A DNA stretch of 64,000 nucleotides from Photobacterium profundum. GTDB taxonomy: Bacteria; Pseudomonadota; Gammaproteobacteria; Enterobacterales; Vibrionaceae. Both the position numbers and the translations under genes were made by a program. The notes under the pieces were generated by a model. It saw nothing but the letters and a program-made list of their open reading frames with translations. It had not been told where the DNA came from and did not search any database. The stretch spans positions 310,001 through 374,000 of the forward strand of contig NZ_PYOD01000001.1 in the NCBI RefSeq assembly GCF_003026285.1. The letters run 5' to 3'. Shown one piece after another: positions 18,167-26,089 of the stretch (position 1 is the first letter of the stretch; each line of letters begins with the position of its first letter).

Positions 18167-18838
18167 CTAAATCAGTTGAAATTGCTCACTAATTTCATGG
18201 CCAGCCGCTTGTTCTCTGTGGCTCTCTTTTATCACCCAATTTAGAGGGTGACGTACCCATGGTTGAGGGTCATCTTTGGGAAATAAATTAGAGCATCGTA
18301 AGCCTATAACGTCCCAACCTAACGATTTACACGTATCGATACAGCGCTGAGCATGCCACGCCTGTGCAACTATCATCACTTTTCGTTTTGGTGTAAGGGA
18401 TAAAGCTGCTACTGCAACATCTGTGGTTGTCTGATATTCCGTAGCCTTGATGTGGTATATATCACGGTTATTTAATACCATACCGTCAGCGATTTCTTGT
18501 TGTAATAACAAGGGTAATAACGGCTTATCCTTTCGACAACTTAATGCGATTTGTTGTAGATGTTGATTTACCGTTGGTGCGTCACCAAACGAAAATGCAA
18601 GCACTACATCCGCTTCATCCAACATTCCGAAGGGCTTTAGAAATAGCTTAGTTTCATCTAGATATGCTTTTAGTCGTAATGCCGATGAGCGAGGCAGTAA
18701 ATAGGAGCGAGAAGTAAACACTTGATTTGACAATGGTAAATCAGCACGCTTGAAATGTAACGAATCAGCACCTATCTGCAGCTTTAAGGGATGTGATTGA
18801 GTAAAAACAATCTTATTGGGTCTGGTCACTTTCAACAA
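18167..18838 (-). CDS. YdcF/DUF218-like protein of unknown function
   Basis: A 223-residue protein without signal peptide or membrane helix. The pattern ADVVLAFSFGD (about 74-84), a central ATEYQTTTDVAVAAL stretch and VMIVAQAWHAQRC (about 152-164) followed by LGWDVIGL resembles the DUF218/YdcF fold, in which a VT..HM.RA motif occupies the same place. The match is by pattern only. It appears to be first in an operon with the type I exporter (61-base gap), which suggests a link with export or with the polysaccharide, but nothing in the sequence states one. Confidence 0.7.
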   Translation of the reverse strand: MLKVTRPNKIVFTQSHPLKLQIGADSLHFKRADLPLSNQVFTSRSYLLPRSSALRLKAYLDETKLFLKPFGMLDEADVVLAFSFGDAPTVNQHLQQIALSCRKDKPLLPLLLQQEIADGMVLNNRDIYHIKATEYQTTTDVAVAALSLTPKRKVMIVAQAWHAQRCIDTCKSLGWDVIGLRCSNLFPKDDPQPWVRHPLNWVIKESHREQAAGHEISEQFQLI

Positions 18839-19130
18839 ATCTCACTCATTCTCAATAGTTAATCGAACCATCCCTAGCACAATAAATGGACACTTATTTT
18901 TATATTAATTTAATAATAACGAATCACACTCAGTTCAAACAATCCCAAAGACAACATTCCAACACTTTCTTTATGCAGTCTCAATTACGAAACACTATTC
19001 TCATGATAAGAAATGTACGAAGAGCATAAATTCACATATTTACTCATAACCTTACTAACATCACGACATTAATCTTGAATAATCAGATATTTACCATATA
19101 TTAATTATATCAAAGGATTGAGACTTCATT

Positions 19131-20561
19131 ATGCTAAGCCATAAAACACAACTAACAATATGCCGAATTTATGTTACAAGCTTATTGTTTGTTATGAGTT
19201 TTTTCGCCTATAGCAATGAGGAGAGCAAAGAACCAGAACAACCCAGCTTCTATGGTGGGCGAAGTGTATCTCAACAAAGTAACCAACAACTACCAGAAAA
19301 AATCACATTCCAAAGGCGTGCTATTGCTCCTGCTATCCCTATCGATGACAACACTCAATTAAATATTCGCAGTAATCTTCTTCAAGATAAAGTAAACGCG
19401 TCAACAGTAAAGACTAAAATAGTATTGTCTCTCGACAATATATCGAGGCAAGAATGGCTACTTGCTAAAAAAGCAAGTTACTATTTCGAACGAAATGAAA
19501 ACAAAAAAACAGGGTTAACTGATTCTGTCCAAGGCTACCACCATACGACGATGTGGGATATCGCCAGCGACATCGGTGCAACCCTTGCACTAGAAGCACT
19601 CGAATTGATCACCACTGTGCAAGCAGATGCTAAACTGAACCGTATTTTAACCACCTTATCAACAATACCGCTTTATAATGATCAATTACCGAACCGTGAA
19701 TACAGCACCGAAACGGGACTTCCATCGGGTAAAAATAATAATAGAAATGGCAACGGATGGTCTGCACTTGATATTGGTCGGCTACTTATCTGGCTGGAAA
19801 TTACCATTCAACAAAAACCACATTTTCATAAACAGGTAAATATAATAACCGAACGTTGGTTACTCACTCGCGCTGTGCACAAAAAAACGCTTTATGGTAC
19901 GCGGTATCAAAAGAATGATGAGCTTTACCGTCAGGAAGGGCGATTAGGCTATTTACAATACGCAGCACAAGGTTATCAACTAGCAGGATTAGATGTGGCC
20001 AGCAGTTTTAATCGCGATCATACTAAAATCATAAATATTAATGATATCCCACTATATATAGATACTCGTAATGTCCCTTTTTTCACCACTGATCCATATG
20101 TATTACAAGCCATTGAACTCGGTGAGAATGCAGCCTGGTGGAATCAACTTGAACCTATTTACCAATTACATAAGCAACAATATAATCAATCAAAAAAATT
20201 ATGGATGTTCTCTGAAGATGCGATAAGTAAAAGCCCATGGTTTTCTTATAACAATATCTATTTCTACGGCAAAAGCTGGTTAAGCACCTCACCGGGGGGG
20301 AAACCCATCGAAAACCCACAAGTATTTAGCAACAAAATAGCATTTGGTCTGAGTGTTATTTTTGAAGATGCGTTTAGTGATGTTTTAAGACAAGCTGTTA
20401 TTCAGAACAGTCGAAGTTCTCGTGTTATTCCTACAGGTATTTATAAAAATAACGCACCAAATGCATCGTACAACATCAATACAAATTCTCTGATTTTAGT
20501 GTCACTTTGGTACAAATCGCGTGGCAATAAGGCTATTTTAACCCCCACTACAACTAACTAG
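19131..20561 (+). CDS. Exported DUF3131-domain protein
   Basis: The 476-residue protein begins with an uncleaved or cleavable signal segment (about 8-27, LLFVMSFFAYS). A DUF3131-like region follows, recognised by YHHTTMWDIASDIGATLALEAL (a longer motif near residues 138-160, key residues W-D-S) and GNGWSALDIGRLLIWL (about 203-218). DUF3131 is a glucoamylase-like (alpha/alpha) fold often found beside bacterial exopolysaccharide genes; no catalytic activity is established from sequence. The GH16 gene follows 123 bases later on the same strand. It probably acts in the periplasm on the glucan made by this locus. Confidence 0.8.
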   Translation: MLSHKTQLTICRIYVTSLLFVMSFFAYSNEESKEPEQPSFYGGRSVSQQSNQQLPEKITFQRRAIAPAIPIDDNTQLNIRSNLLQDKVNASTVKTKIVLSLDNISRQEWLLAKKASYYFERNENKKTGLTDSVQGYHHTTMWDIASDIGATLALEALELITTVQADAKLNRILTTLSTIPLYNDQLPNREYSTETGLPSGKNNNRNGNGWSALDIGRLLIWLEITIQQKPHFHKQVNIITERWLLTRAVHKKTLYGTRYQKNDELYRQEGRLGYLQYAAQGYQLAGLDVASSFNRDHTKIININDIPLYIDTRNVPFFTTDPYVLQAIELGENAAWWNQLEPIYQLHKQQYNQSKKLWMFSEDAISKSPWFSYNNIYFYGKSWLSTSPGGKPIENPQVFSNKIAFGLSVIFEDAFSDVLRQAVIQNSRSSRVIPTGIYKNNAPNASYNINTNSLILVSLWYKSRGNKAILTPTTTN

Positions 20562-20684
20562 TCTTCATTCTCAGATAAATACCATTTAATGCACTTTTGT
20601 CTTATGTTTGGCACACAGTTCAACCTTCATCGTTTAATCTCACTGCTACACTTTTGTACTTCACTCATTAAAAAGTATGACTCT

Positions 20685-21482
20685 ATGACCTCATCTTCTT
20701 CATTTCGCACAATGCCTTTATTTATAGCTCTTTTAGTTGCTACACCGTCATTTTCAGCAACTAGCTTTGATGATCCGCTAACGAATATGAATGATCAGTT
20801 ATGGTGGCTAGCTGATGGCTGGAGTAATGGTTTTCCTTTTATTAATCGCTGGGAATCTGAAGCTATTTCTTTTTCAACAAACGGAATGGCAATTACACTT
20901 TCTAATACGCCAGATTCAACAGATCCGCAAAATCTTACTTTTCAATCAGGGGAATTACGTAGCAATGATTTTTATAGCTACGGATGCTTTGAAGCAGAAA
21001 TTAAGCCCGCTGCTGCAGATGGCGTGATTACGTCCTTTTTCTTATTTGCAGGGCCGTACGATAGAACGGAGACAAGCAATGGTAAACATAACGAAATCGA
21101 TATTGAATTTTTAGGTAATAATACCGACCTGCTACAAATTAATTATTGGACAAACGATGATAATTACACCAGTGATCATGCAAGAATCATCTTCTTAGAT
21201 TTTGATGCTTCTGAAGATTTTCACCGTTATGGGATTAAATGGACTAAACATGCTATTCAATGGTTTATTGATGGAAAACTTGTATTCAAAGTTAAAAATA
21301 CATCATCAGATCCCATACCAAAGAGTACAGATAGCCCACTGCGCATAATGGCGAATATATGGGCAACAGACAGTGAAATATCGGGATGGGCTGGCGAGTT
21401 TGATCAGAACAGTGTGCCTATCACAGCTGAATATCGCAATATTCGTTACATTAAAGGCGGCAGGTGTAACCTTAAAGGCTAA
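20685..21482 (+). CDS. Secreted glycoside hydrolase family 16 (beta-1,3(4)-glucanase-like)
   Basis: The frame extends up to 20589, but the ATG at 20685 gives a 265-residue protein with a proper signal peptide (MPLFIALLVATPSFSA, about 10-25); the ATG at 20712 is an alternative. The GH16 catalytic ExDxE motif is NEIDIEF, with nucleophile E137 and acid/base E141. Flanking beta-sandwich strands (FEAEIKPAA, YGIKWT, IQWFIDGKLVF) are typical. The enzyme retains configuration and cuts beta-1,3- or mixed-linkage beta-glucans. Its presence beside a GT2, GH9 and GH2 hints that the polymer contains beta-1,3 or mixed linkages, which is inference. Confidence 0.9.
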   Translation: MTSSSSFRTMPLFIALLVATPSFSATSFDDPLTNMNDQLWWLADGWSNGFPFINRWESEAISFSTNGMAITLSNTPDSTDPQNLTFQSGELRSNDFYSYGCFEAEIKPAAADGVITSFFLFAGPYDRTETSNGKHNEIDIEFLGNNTDLLQINYWTNDDNYTSDHARIIFLDFDASEDFHRYGIKWTKHAIQWFIDGKLVFKVKNTSSDPIPKSTDSPLRIMANIWATDSEISGWAGEFDQNSVPITAEYRNIRYIKGGRCNLKG

Positions 21483-21530
21483 ACAGATAGCCTTTATAGT
21501 TGGACTGTTCTTTCATAGCCACGGCTTGTC

Positions 21531-22415
21531 TTACTTCGTACGGTGTATTGCCGCTAATAAAAAATCAACAAAGGCGCGTGTTTTTAACGGCAATGCTTTG
21601 TGCTTATATAAAAGATGTACAGGCATTGGTTTTGGTGTATCGCTACTTAGAATTTCAACTAATTGCCCACTACTGAGTTCATCATTTAGCAGTAAACGGG
21701 GTTGAAGTAAGATACCCGCACCTTTTAAAGCTGCCACCTTCAATGCTTGCCCGCTGTTAGATATAAGCCGTGTATGCTGCTTATCAAACGCTAACGTGTC
21801 TAGTCGCAAGGCAAGGTTGGCGTTAACGTCTCCGTAGCTAAATCCTAAACACTGGTGCCTTAACAACTCATCGAGTGATGTTGGGGTTCCACATTCCGAT
21901 AGATAGTTTGCTGATGCGCAAAATACCATTTCATACCGTGCTATTTCACGGGCAATTAATGATGAGTTCGCCAGTTCACCAATACGGATCACAAGATCAA
22001 AAGGATCATGTAATGGGTCAATCAAACTATTGTCTAATGTAAAATCGATATTAATCTCAGGATAGTCTTGTAAAAAATCAGCAACGATTGGTGCCAAAAC
22101 AATATTGCCAAACGTAACAGGCGAATTAATACGTACCGTGCCTTTTGGCTTGTTTTCCAACGTTTGTAAACTGTTCTCGGCCTCTGCTATATCATCTAAT
22201 ATTCGCTTACATTCCAAGTAGTAAATCTGCCCAGCTTCCGTTAAAGATTGCTTGCGCGTCGTTCGGTTTAATAGCTTAGTACCAAGGTGTACTTCCAGAA
22301 ACTTGATGTGTTTACCTATCATGGTTGGGGTAACAGAGCAGTCAGCAGTAGCCCCTGAAAAACTGCCGTGTTGAACAACAGAAACAAATGCTTGCATACT
22401 TTTTAACCGATCCAC
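21531..22415 (-). CDS. LysR-family transcriptional regulator
   Basis: The 294-residue protein has an N-terminal winged helix-turn-helix (about 1-60: MDRLKSMQAFVSVVQHGSFSGA, then LGTKLLNRTTRKQSLTEAG) and a periplasmic-binding-protein-like effector domain. It is divergent from the monooxygenase/oxidoreductase pair at 22598-23898 with a gap of about 180 bases, the classic layout for a LysR regulator of its divergent target. Its 3' end is close to the GH16 gene (48 bases, convergent). The effector is unknown. Confidence 0.92.
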   Translation of the reverse strand: MDRLKSMQAFVSVVQHGSFSGATADCSVTPTMIGKHIKFLEVHLGTKLLNRTTRKQSLTEAGQIYYLECKRILDDIAEAENSLQTLENKPKGTVRINSPVTFGNIVLAPIVADFLQDYPEINIDFTLDNSLIDPLHDPFDLVIRIGELANSSLIAREIARYEMVFCASANYLSECGTPTSLDELLRHQCLGFSYGDVNANLALRLDTLAFDKQHTRLISNSGQALKVAALKGAGILLQPRLLLNDELSSGQLVEILSSDTPKPMPVHLLYKHKALPLKTRAFVDFLLAAIHRTK

Positions 22416-22597
22416 ATTAACAACCTATAGTTTATAAATAACAAACCAAATGATGGTTTATCAACTACGGAGAGTCAATTAAATTAACCCTCTTACTTTT
22501 TATATCACTGTTTTTTGTGCAGTGTTTTTCGCACTGCTACATTTTTCACAATGATACTTTTTTCATATTGCTACTTTTGATAGATTTGGAAAACATT

Positions 22598-22903
22598 ATG
22601 TTTAAGCAAGGCTTGTTCATTACTGCAGAACTACGCATTAAACCCGAGAGCGACCTCAATGTTGCTATCGCGGCTATTCAAGATTTTTGTGACGGTATGA
22701 ACAGCGAAGAAGGATGCTCAATGGCAATTCCTCTTCAAGATCAGAAAGACCCCCGTCGATTTATCTTTTGGGAGCGCTATGACAACCAAGAAGCTTTTGA
22801 TACACACTTTCATGCAGAGCACACCCAACGTTTTATTCAGGCAGGGCTAACCGATCTCGTCCAAGCATTTGAAACCCAACTACTTACCGCGGACATAAAA
22901 TAA
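22598..22903 (+). CDS. ABM-domain putative quinol monooxygenase
   Basis: The frame is open from 22517, but TTTGGA before the ATG at 22598 marks the start, giving 101 residues (MFKQGLFITAELRIK). The small ferredoxin-like ABM fold is recognised by ITAELRIKPES and by RFIFWERYDNQEAFDTHF, where W-E-Y and H are typical. Such proteins act as small-molecule monooxygenases or dimeric accessory proteins. The stop codon overlaps the next start codon (TAATG), so the two genes are coupled. Confidence 0.82.
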   Translation: MFKQGLFITAELRIKPESDLNVAIAAIQDFCDGMNSEEGCSMAIPLQDQKDPRRFIFWERYDNQEAFDTHFHAEHTQRFIQAGLTDLVQAFETQLLTADIK

Positions 22904-23898
22904 TGGAAAATACACTTAATTGGGGCATTCTAGGCACCAGCTTTATTTCTGGTGTAATGGCAGATGCAATTGTAGAAGAAGGCAATACAACGCTGTACTC
23001 TGTTGCTGGACGTTCGCAAGCACCTTTAGCTTCCTTTGCAGAAAAGTATGGCATTACGCATATATACAACGATTACGATGCCCTGATTAACGATGATAAT
23101 GTTGATATTATTTATATCGCCCTGCCCAACCACCTGCATCATGACTTTATAATTAAAGCGGCCAATGCGGGTAAAGCGATCCTTTGTGAGAAATCACTCT
23201 CTGTTGATATGGCTAAAACCGACGAAGCATTAGCAGCAGTCGCAAAAAATAATGTTTTCTTTGCTGAAGGTTTAATGTACCTCACGCACCCACTTGCAAA
23301 AAAAATCAGTGACGTGATTAATAATGATGTCATTGGCGATATTCGCTCAATCAACGGTCAATATTGTGCCTCTATCGCCCAGTTCGTTAACCCTGAAAGC
23401 AAAGGTGCACTGTATAACTTAGGTTGCTACCCTGCATCGCTTGCCCATTTGATCATGCAGCAAGCGTTTGGCGATATTATTTTTGATAACTATACGGTTA
23501 CTGCATCAGGGCGACGTGGTGAAGATGGGAACATTTGTGAATCGGCGGCAACTATTCAATTTTCAAACGGAACACTTTGTCAGCTTCATACCGCTGAAGA
23601 TTATGGCTTACATGCTGAATTTACAGTACTGGGCAGTAAAGGCAGTTTACAGCTAATCTCTAACCCTTGGTTGCCAGAAGCAGAGGGTAATCAACTGGTG
23701 ATCACCACTTACGAGCAACAAGGTGAAATAATTACCGTACCCGCACAAGGTAACGGGTTCTTGTATCAAGTAAGGTTGATTCGTGCAGCCTTAGAAAAGA
23801 AACAATCATCGCTTCAACGACCAGCAGCAACACCGAAAGATTCACGCCAGATAATGAAACTACTTACAGATTGGGAAAACGCAACCAAGACCCAATAA
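22903..23898 (+). CDS. Gfo/Idh/MocA-family NAD(P)-dependent oxidoreductase
   Basis: The 331-residue protein has an N-terminal Rossmann fold with GILGTSFISGVMADAI (about 7-22) and the family's EKSLS motif (about 95-99; EKP in most members), followed by the alpha/beta C-terminal domain. The family oxidises or reduces sugars, inositol or related alcohols. Translation is coupled to the ABM gene by a one-base overlap, so both probably act on one substrate under the divergent LysR regulator. The substrate is not evident. Confidence 0.88.
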   Translation: MENTLNWGILGTSFISGVMADAIVEEGNTTLYSVAGRSQAPLASFAEKYGITHIYNDYDALINDDNVDIIYIALPNHLHHDFIIKAANAGKAILCEKSLSVDMAKTDEALAAVAKNNVFFAEGLMYLTHPLAKKISDVINNDVIGDIRSINGQYCASIAQFVNPESKGALYNLGCYPASLAHLIMQQAFGDIIFDNYTVTASGRRGEDGNICESAATIQFSNGTLCQLHTAEDYGLHAEFTVLGSKGSLQLISNPWLPEAEGNQLVITTYEQQGEIITVPAQGNGFLYQVRLIRAALEKKQSSLQRPAATPKDSRQIMKLLTDWENATKTQ

Positions 23899-23969
23899 AC
23901 ATCCAGTCAACCCCCCAATTAAAAACAAGAGTACTGCATTAACATACGTTGGTGCAGTATAGTGCTTAC

Positions 23970-24248
23970 CTAATGCAATTTGATTCTAACCACTCGCATA
24001 GTTTCAATCTCGAAACCTGCAACGATATCGTAATCAACGTAATAGGTCATATTAACAAGCTTCCCTTTCAGGTTTTTGTATCTCTTTTTTCGCTTAAATT
24101 TGAACGGCGCATCGCAACCTTCAATCATCAACGTATGTAAAAACCAATTTTCATTATCTTCTCGATGAGTATGAGATGTTACTTTCATTCCATCGGTATG
24201 AATCAAATCTTGATGCTTACCTAATAATTTATCAACAGGTGATTTCAT
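23970..24248 (-). CDS. Conserved-looking small protein of unknown function
   Basis: A 92-residue, basic, soluble protein (KFKRKKRYKNLKGK near the middle), with no signal peptide or membrane segment. The alternating strand pattern (TYYVDYDIVAGFEIETMRVVRIKL) suggests a small beta fold. Its ribosome-binding site is weak. It stands alone, convergent with the oxidoreductase gene. I do not recognise it and assign no function. Confidence 0.6.
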   Translation of the reverse strand: MKSPVDKLLGKHQDLIHTDGMKVTSHTHREDNENWFLHTLMIEGCDAPFKFKRKKRYKNLKGKLVNMTYYVDYDIVAGFEIETMRVVRIKLH

Positions 24249-24374
24249 AATACGTATCTACTATTTAATGAATCGGCTTAAATGATAACAACTTAAAATA
24301 TATTCTTTGTTCATAAACATGAGAAAAAGCATCAACAAAGCACTATTCGTTCATGTTGTATACTCTATATTATC

Positions 24375-24475
24375 ATATTTGAGACACGGAGAAGAGCCGC
24401 TGTGACTAGTATTATGTTGTCCTTAGGTCTTGCACAAAGAAAGTATTAAGCCCGCATTCAGTGCGGGCTTTCTTA
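24375..24475 (+). ncRNA. Candidate small RNA ending at an orphan terminator
   Basis: A strong terminator hairpin (24448-24470, then TTCTT) faces the plus strand, yet the nearest plus-strand gene ends at 23898 and a minus-strand gene lies between. A short transcript of about 100 bases would start near 24380, just after AT-rich promoter-like sequence. It would contain an imperfect hairpin (ACACGG...CCGCTGT, about 24384-24403). The start is a guess; no known sRNA family was recognised. Confidence 0.4.
24448..24475 (+). terminator. Rho-independent terminator (plus strand)
   Basis: AAGCCCGCA (24448-24456), loop TTCAG, TGCGGGCTT (24462-24470), followed by TCTTATT. The T-rich side faces the plus strand only. 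Confidence 0.75.
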
Positions 24476-24524
24476 TTGCCGGAATAATACCCCAGCCTCT
24501 TCCATTGTATTCATCAGATACACA

Positions 24525-24548
24525 AACAGAGGGCCTAAGCCCTCTGTT
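24525..24548 (-). terminator. Terminator downstream of nupC
   Basis: AACAGAGGGC (24525-24534) and GCCCTCTGTT (24539-24548) form a perfect 10-bp stem with a 4-base loop. It lies 58 bases beyond the nupC stop codon; on the minus strand it is followed by TGTGTATC, a modest T-rich tail. Confidence 0.65.
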
Positions 24549-24605
24549 CTTTCTATCGTATATCGTTATTGCAATATCTATCTAGACACGTACTTAAGCA
24601 TCGCA

Positions 24606-25829
24606 TTAAAACGATAAGAAGATACCCGCAACGGTTGCACTCATTAAGTTTGATAATGTAGCAGCAAAAATAGCTTTAATGCCTAAACGAGCAATATCAG
24701 GACGACGGCTTGGTACAACGCCACCTAGCCCACCCATTAGCATTGCAATCGAGGTTAAATTAGCAAAGCCACACAGTGCAAAAGTAACAATCGCTTGTGA
24801 ATGAGCACTTAGCTGATCTTTAACTTCCATTAAGTCTGCAAAGGCAACAAATTCATTCACCGCAATTTTCTTACCAATCAAACTTGCAGCAACCATTGCT
24901 TCAGACCAAGGCACACCAATCAACCAAGCAACAGGGGCGAATAAGTAACCAAAGATAAGTTCTAGGCTAAAGTTATCAATGCCAACCCAGTTGCCAATGT
25001 GGCCTAAACCACCGTTGATTAATGCGATTAAACTAATAATTGCCAGTAAACTTGCACCTACCGCCGCAGCAATTTGCAAACCACTCAGGGCACCACGTGA
25101 AGCGGCATCGATGATATTAACAGGCTCATCATCTTCTTCATCTGCCATTTGTGACTCTTCAGTAACAACTTCAGTTTGTGGCACTAAAATTTTTGCCATC
25201 ATCAAACCAGCAGGGGCAGACATGAAGCTTGCAGCAATCAAATAGCTAATATCAACACCTAAGCCAGCGTAGCCAACCATTGTGCCACCTGCAACAGAGG
25301 CTAAACCACCTACCATCACTGCAAATAATTCAGAGCGGCTCATTTTCAATAAATAAGGACGAACAACAAGAGGGGCTTCAACAGAACCTACAAAAATATT
25401 AGCAGTAGCAGACATTGACTCAGTGCGGCTTGTGCCAAGGAAACGCTGAAGTAACCCACCTAAACCACTTATAACCCATCCCATTACACCTAAGTAATAA
25501 AGTACAGAGATAAGCGCAGAAAAGAACACAATAGTTGGCAGTACGTTAACAGCGAAGATAAAGCCCAATTTAAACTGTGCTAGTTCACCAAATAGAAACT
25601 CAGTACCCACTCGACCGTAGCCAATAATACCCGATACCGCATCAGACACGCTGTTTAATACTTCACGGCCAACCGGTACATATAAGATGAAGCCTGCAAA
25701 AATAAGCTGGATGGAAAAAGCACCACCGACAGTCCGCAAGTTAATTGCTCGGCGATTTTCTGAAAATAATACGGCAACCGCAAATAGCGTAATGATACCT
25801 AATACACTGACCAAGTAATTCACGGTCAT
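24606..25829 (-). CDS. nupC: Nucleoside:cation symporter, NupC/CNT family
   Basis: The 407-residue integral membrane protein has about ten hydrophobic segments. It carries CNT-family motifs: FIFAVNVLPTIVFFSALISVLYYLG (longer motif near 70-95), SATANIFVGSVEAP (about 140-153) with the nucleoside-binding VE, and AVNEFVAFADL near 315-325 with the conserved NEF. It imports nucleosides with H+ or Na+ across the inner membrane. A strong CRP site and two CytR-like octamers lie upstream, so it is probably induced by low glucose and nucleosides. Length is normal for the family. Confidence 0.93.
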   Translation of the reverse strand: MTVNYLVSVLGIITLFAVAVLFSENRRAINLRTVGGAFSIQLIFAGFILYVPVGREVLNSVSDAVSGIIGYGRVGTEFLFGELAQFKLGFIFAVNVLPTIVFFSALISVLYYLGVMGWVISGLGGLLQRFLGTSRTESMSATANIFVGSVEAPLVVRPYLLKMSRSELFAVMVGGLASVAGGTMVGYAGLGVDISYLIAASFMSAPAGLMMAKILVPQTEVVTEESQMADEEDDEPVNIIDAASRGALSGLQIAAAVGASLLAIISLIALINGGLGHIGNWVGIDNFSLELIFGYLFAPVAWLIGVPWSEAMVAASLIGKKIAVNEFVAFADLMEVKDQLSAHSQAIVTFALCGFANLTSIAMLMGGLGGVVPSRRPDIARLGIKAIFAATLSNLMSATVAGIFLSF

Positions 25830-25884
25830 TCTCCACTGTTATTGTTTTAGTAAACGATTGCGGACGCATTTTAGTGAAGTAACG

Positions 25885-25906
25885 AAATGTGACAAGGATC
25901 AAATTG
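25885..25906 (-). promoter_or_regulatory. CRP-binding site upstream of nupC
   Basis: The core TGTGA-CAAGGA-TCAAA (25888-25903) with flanking AAA/TT matches the CRP consensus TGTGA-N6-TCACA at nine of ten core bases. It lies about 56-77 bases before the nupC start codon, a normal activating position. Confidence 0.7.
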
Positions 25907-25908
25907 TT

Positions 25909-25926
25909 ATGCAAAATTACATGCAA
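25909..25926 (-). promoter_or_regulatory. CytR-like operator half-sites
   Basis: Two ATGCAA copies (25909-25914 and 25921-25926; TTGCAT on the nupC strand) are spaced 12 bases apart beside the CRP site. This resembles the GTTGCATT octamers bound by CytR next to CRP in nucleoside-uptake promoters. Matches are to six of eight bases, so moderate support. Confidence 0.45.
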
Positions 25927-25932
25927 TTAACA

Positions 25933-26083
25933 TTGACAGGGGGATTTGATGGCTATTTGAGCAAAGCAAACGAAATCGGCAGGATTAGTTCTGTAGCGGG
26001 ATACTATTGTCTTCACCAGTGACAATTGAGGGTGTTTTGAGAGTTTGATCACACAACCGTCCCTTTAAGAACGGTTGTTTTTA
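25933..26083 (+). ncRNA. Candidate small RNA with promoter-like start and terminator
   Basis: A perfect TTGACA (25933-25938) and a poor TATTTG (25954-25959, spacing only 15) precede about 90 non-coding bases. They end in a hairpin, ACAACCGT (26053-26060) with ACGGTTGT (26071-26078), and a T-run on the plus strand. No plus-strand gene lies upstream to need this terminator; both neighbours are on the minus strand. Only the terminator is well supported. Confidence 0.35.
26053..26083 (+). terminator. Orphan terminator on the plus strand
   Basis: Perfect 8-bp stem ACAACCGT/ACGGTTGT with a 10-base loop, followed by TTTTTA on the plus strand and by no T-run on the minus strand. Confidence 0.65.
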
Positions 26084-26089
26084 CAGCGA

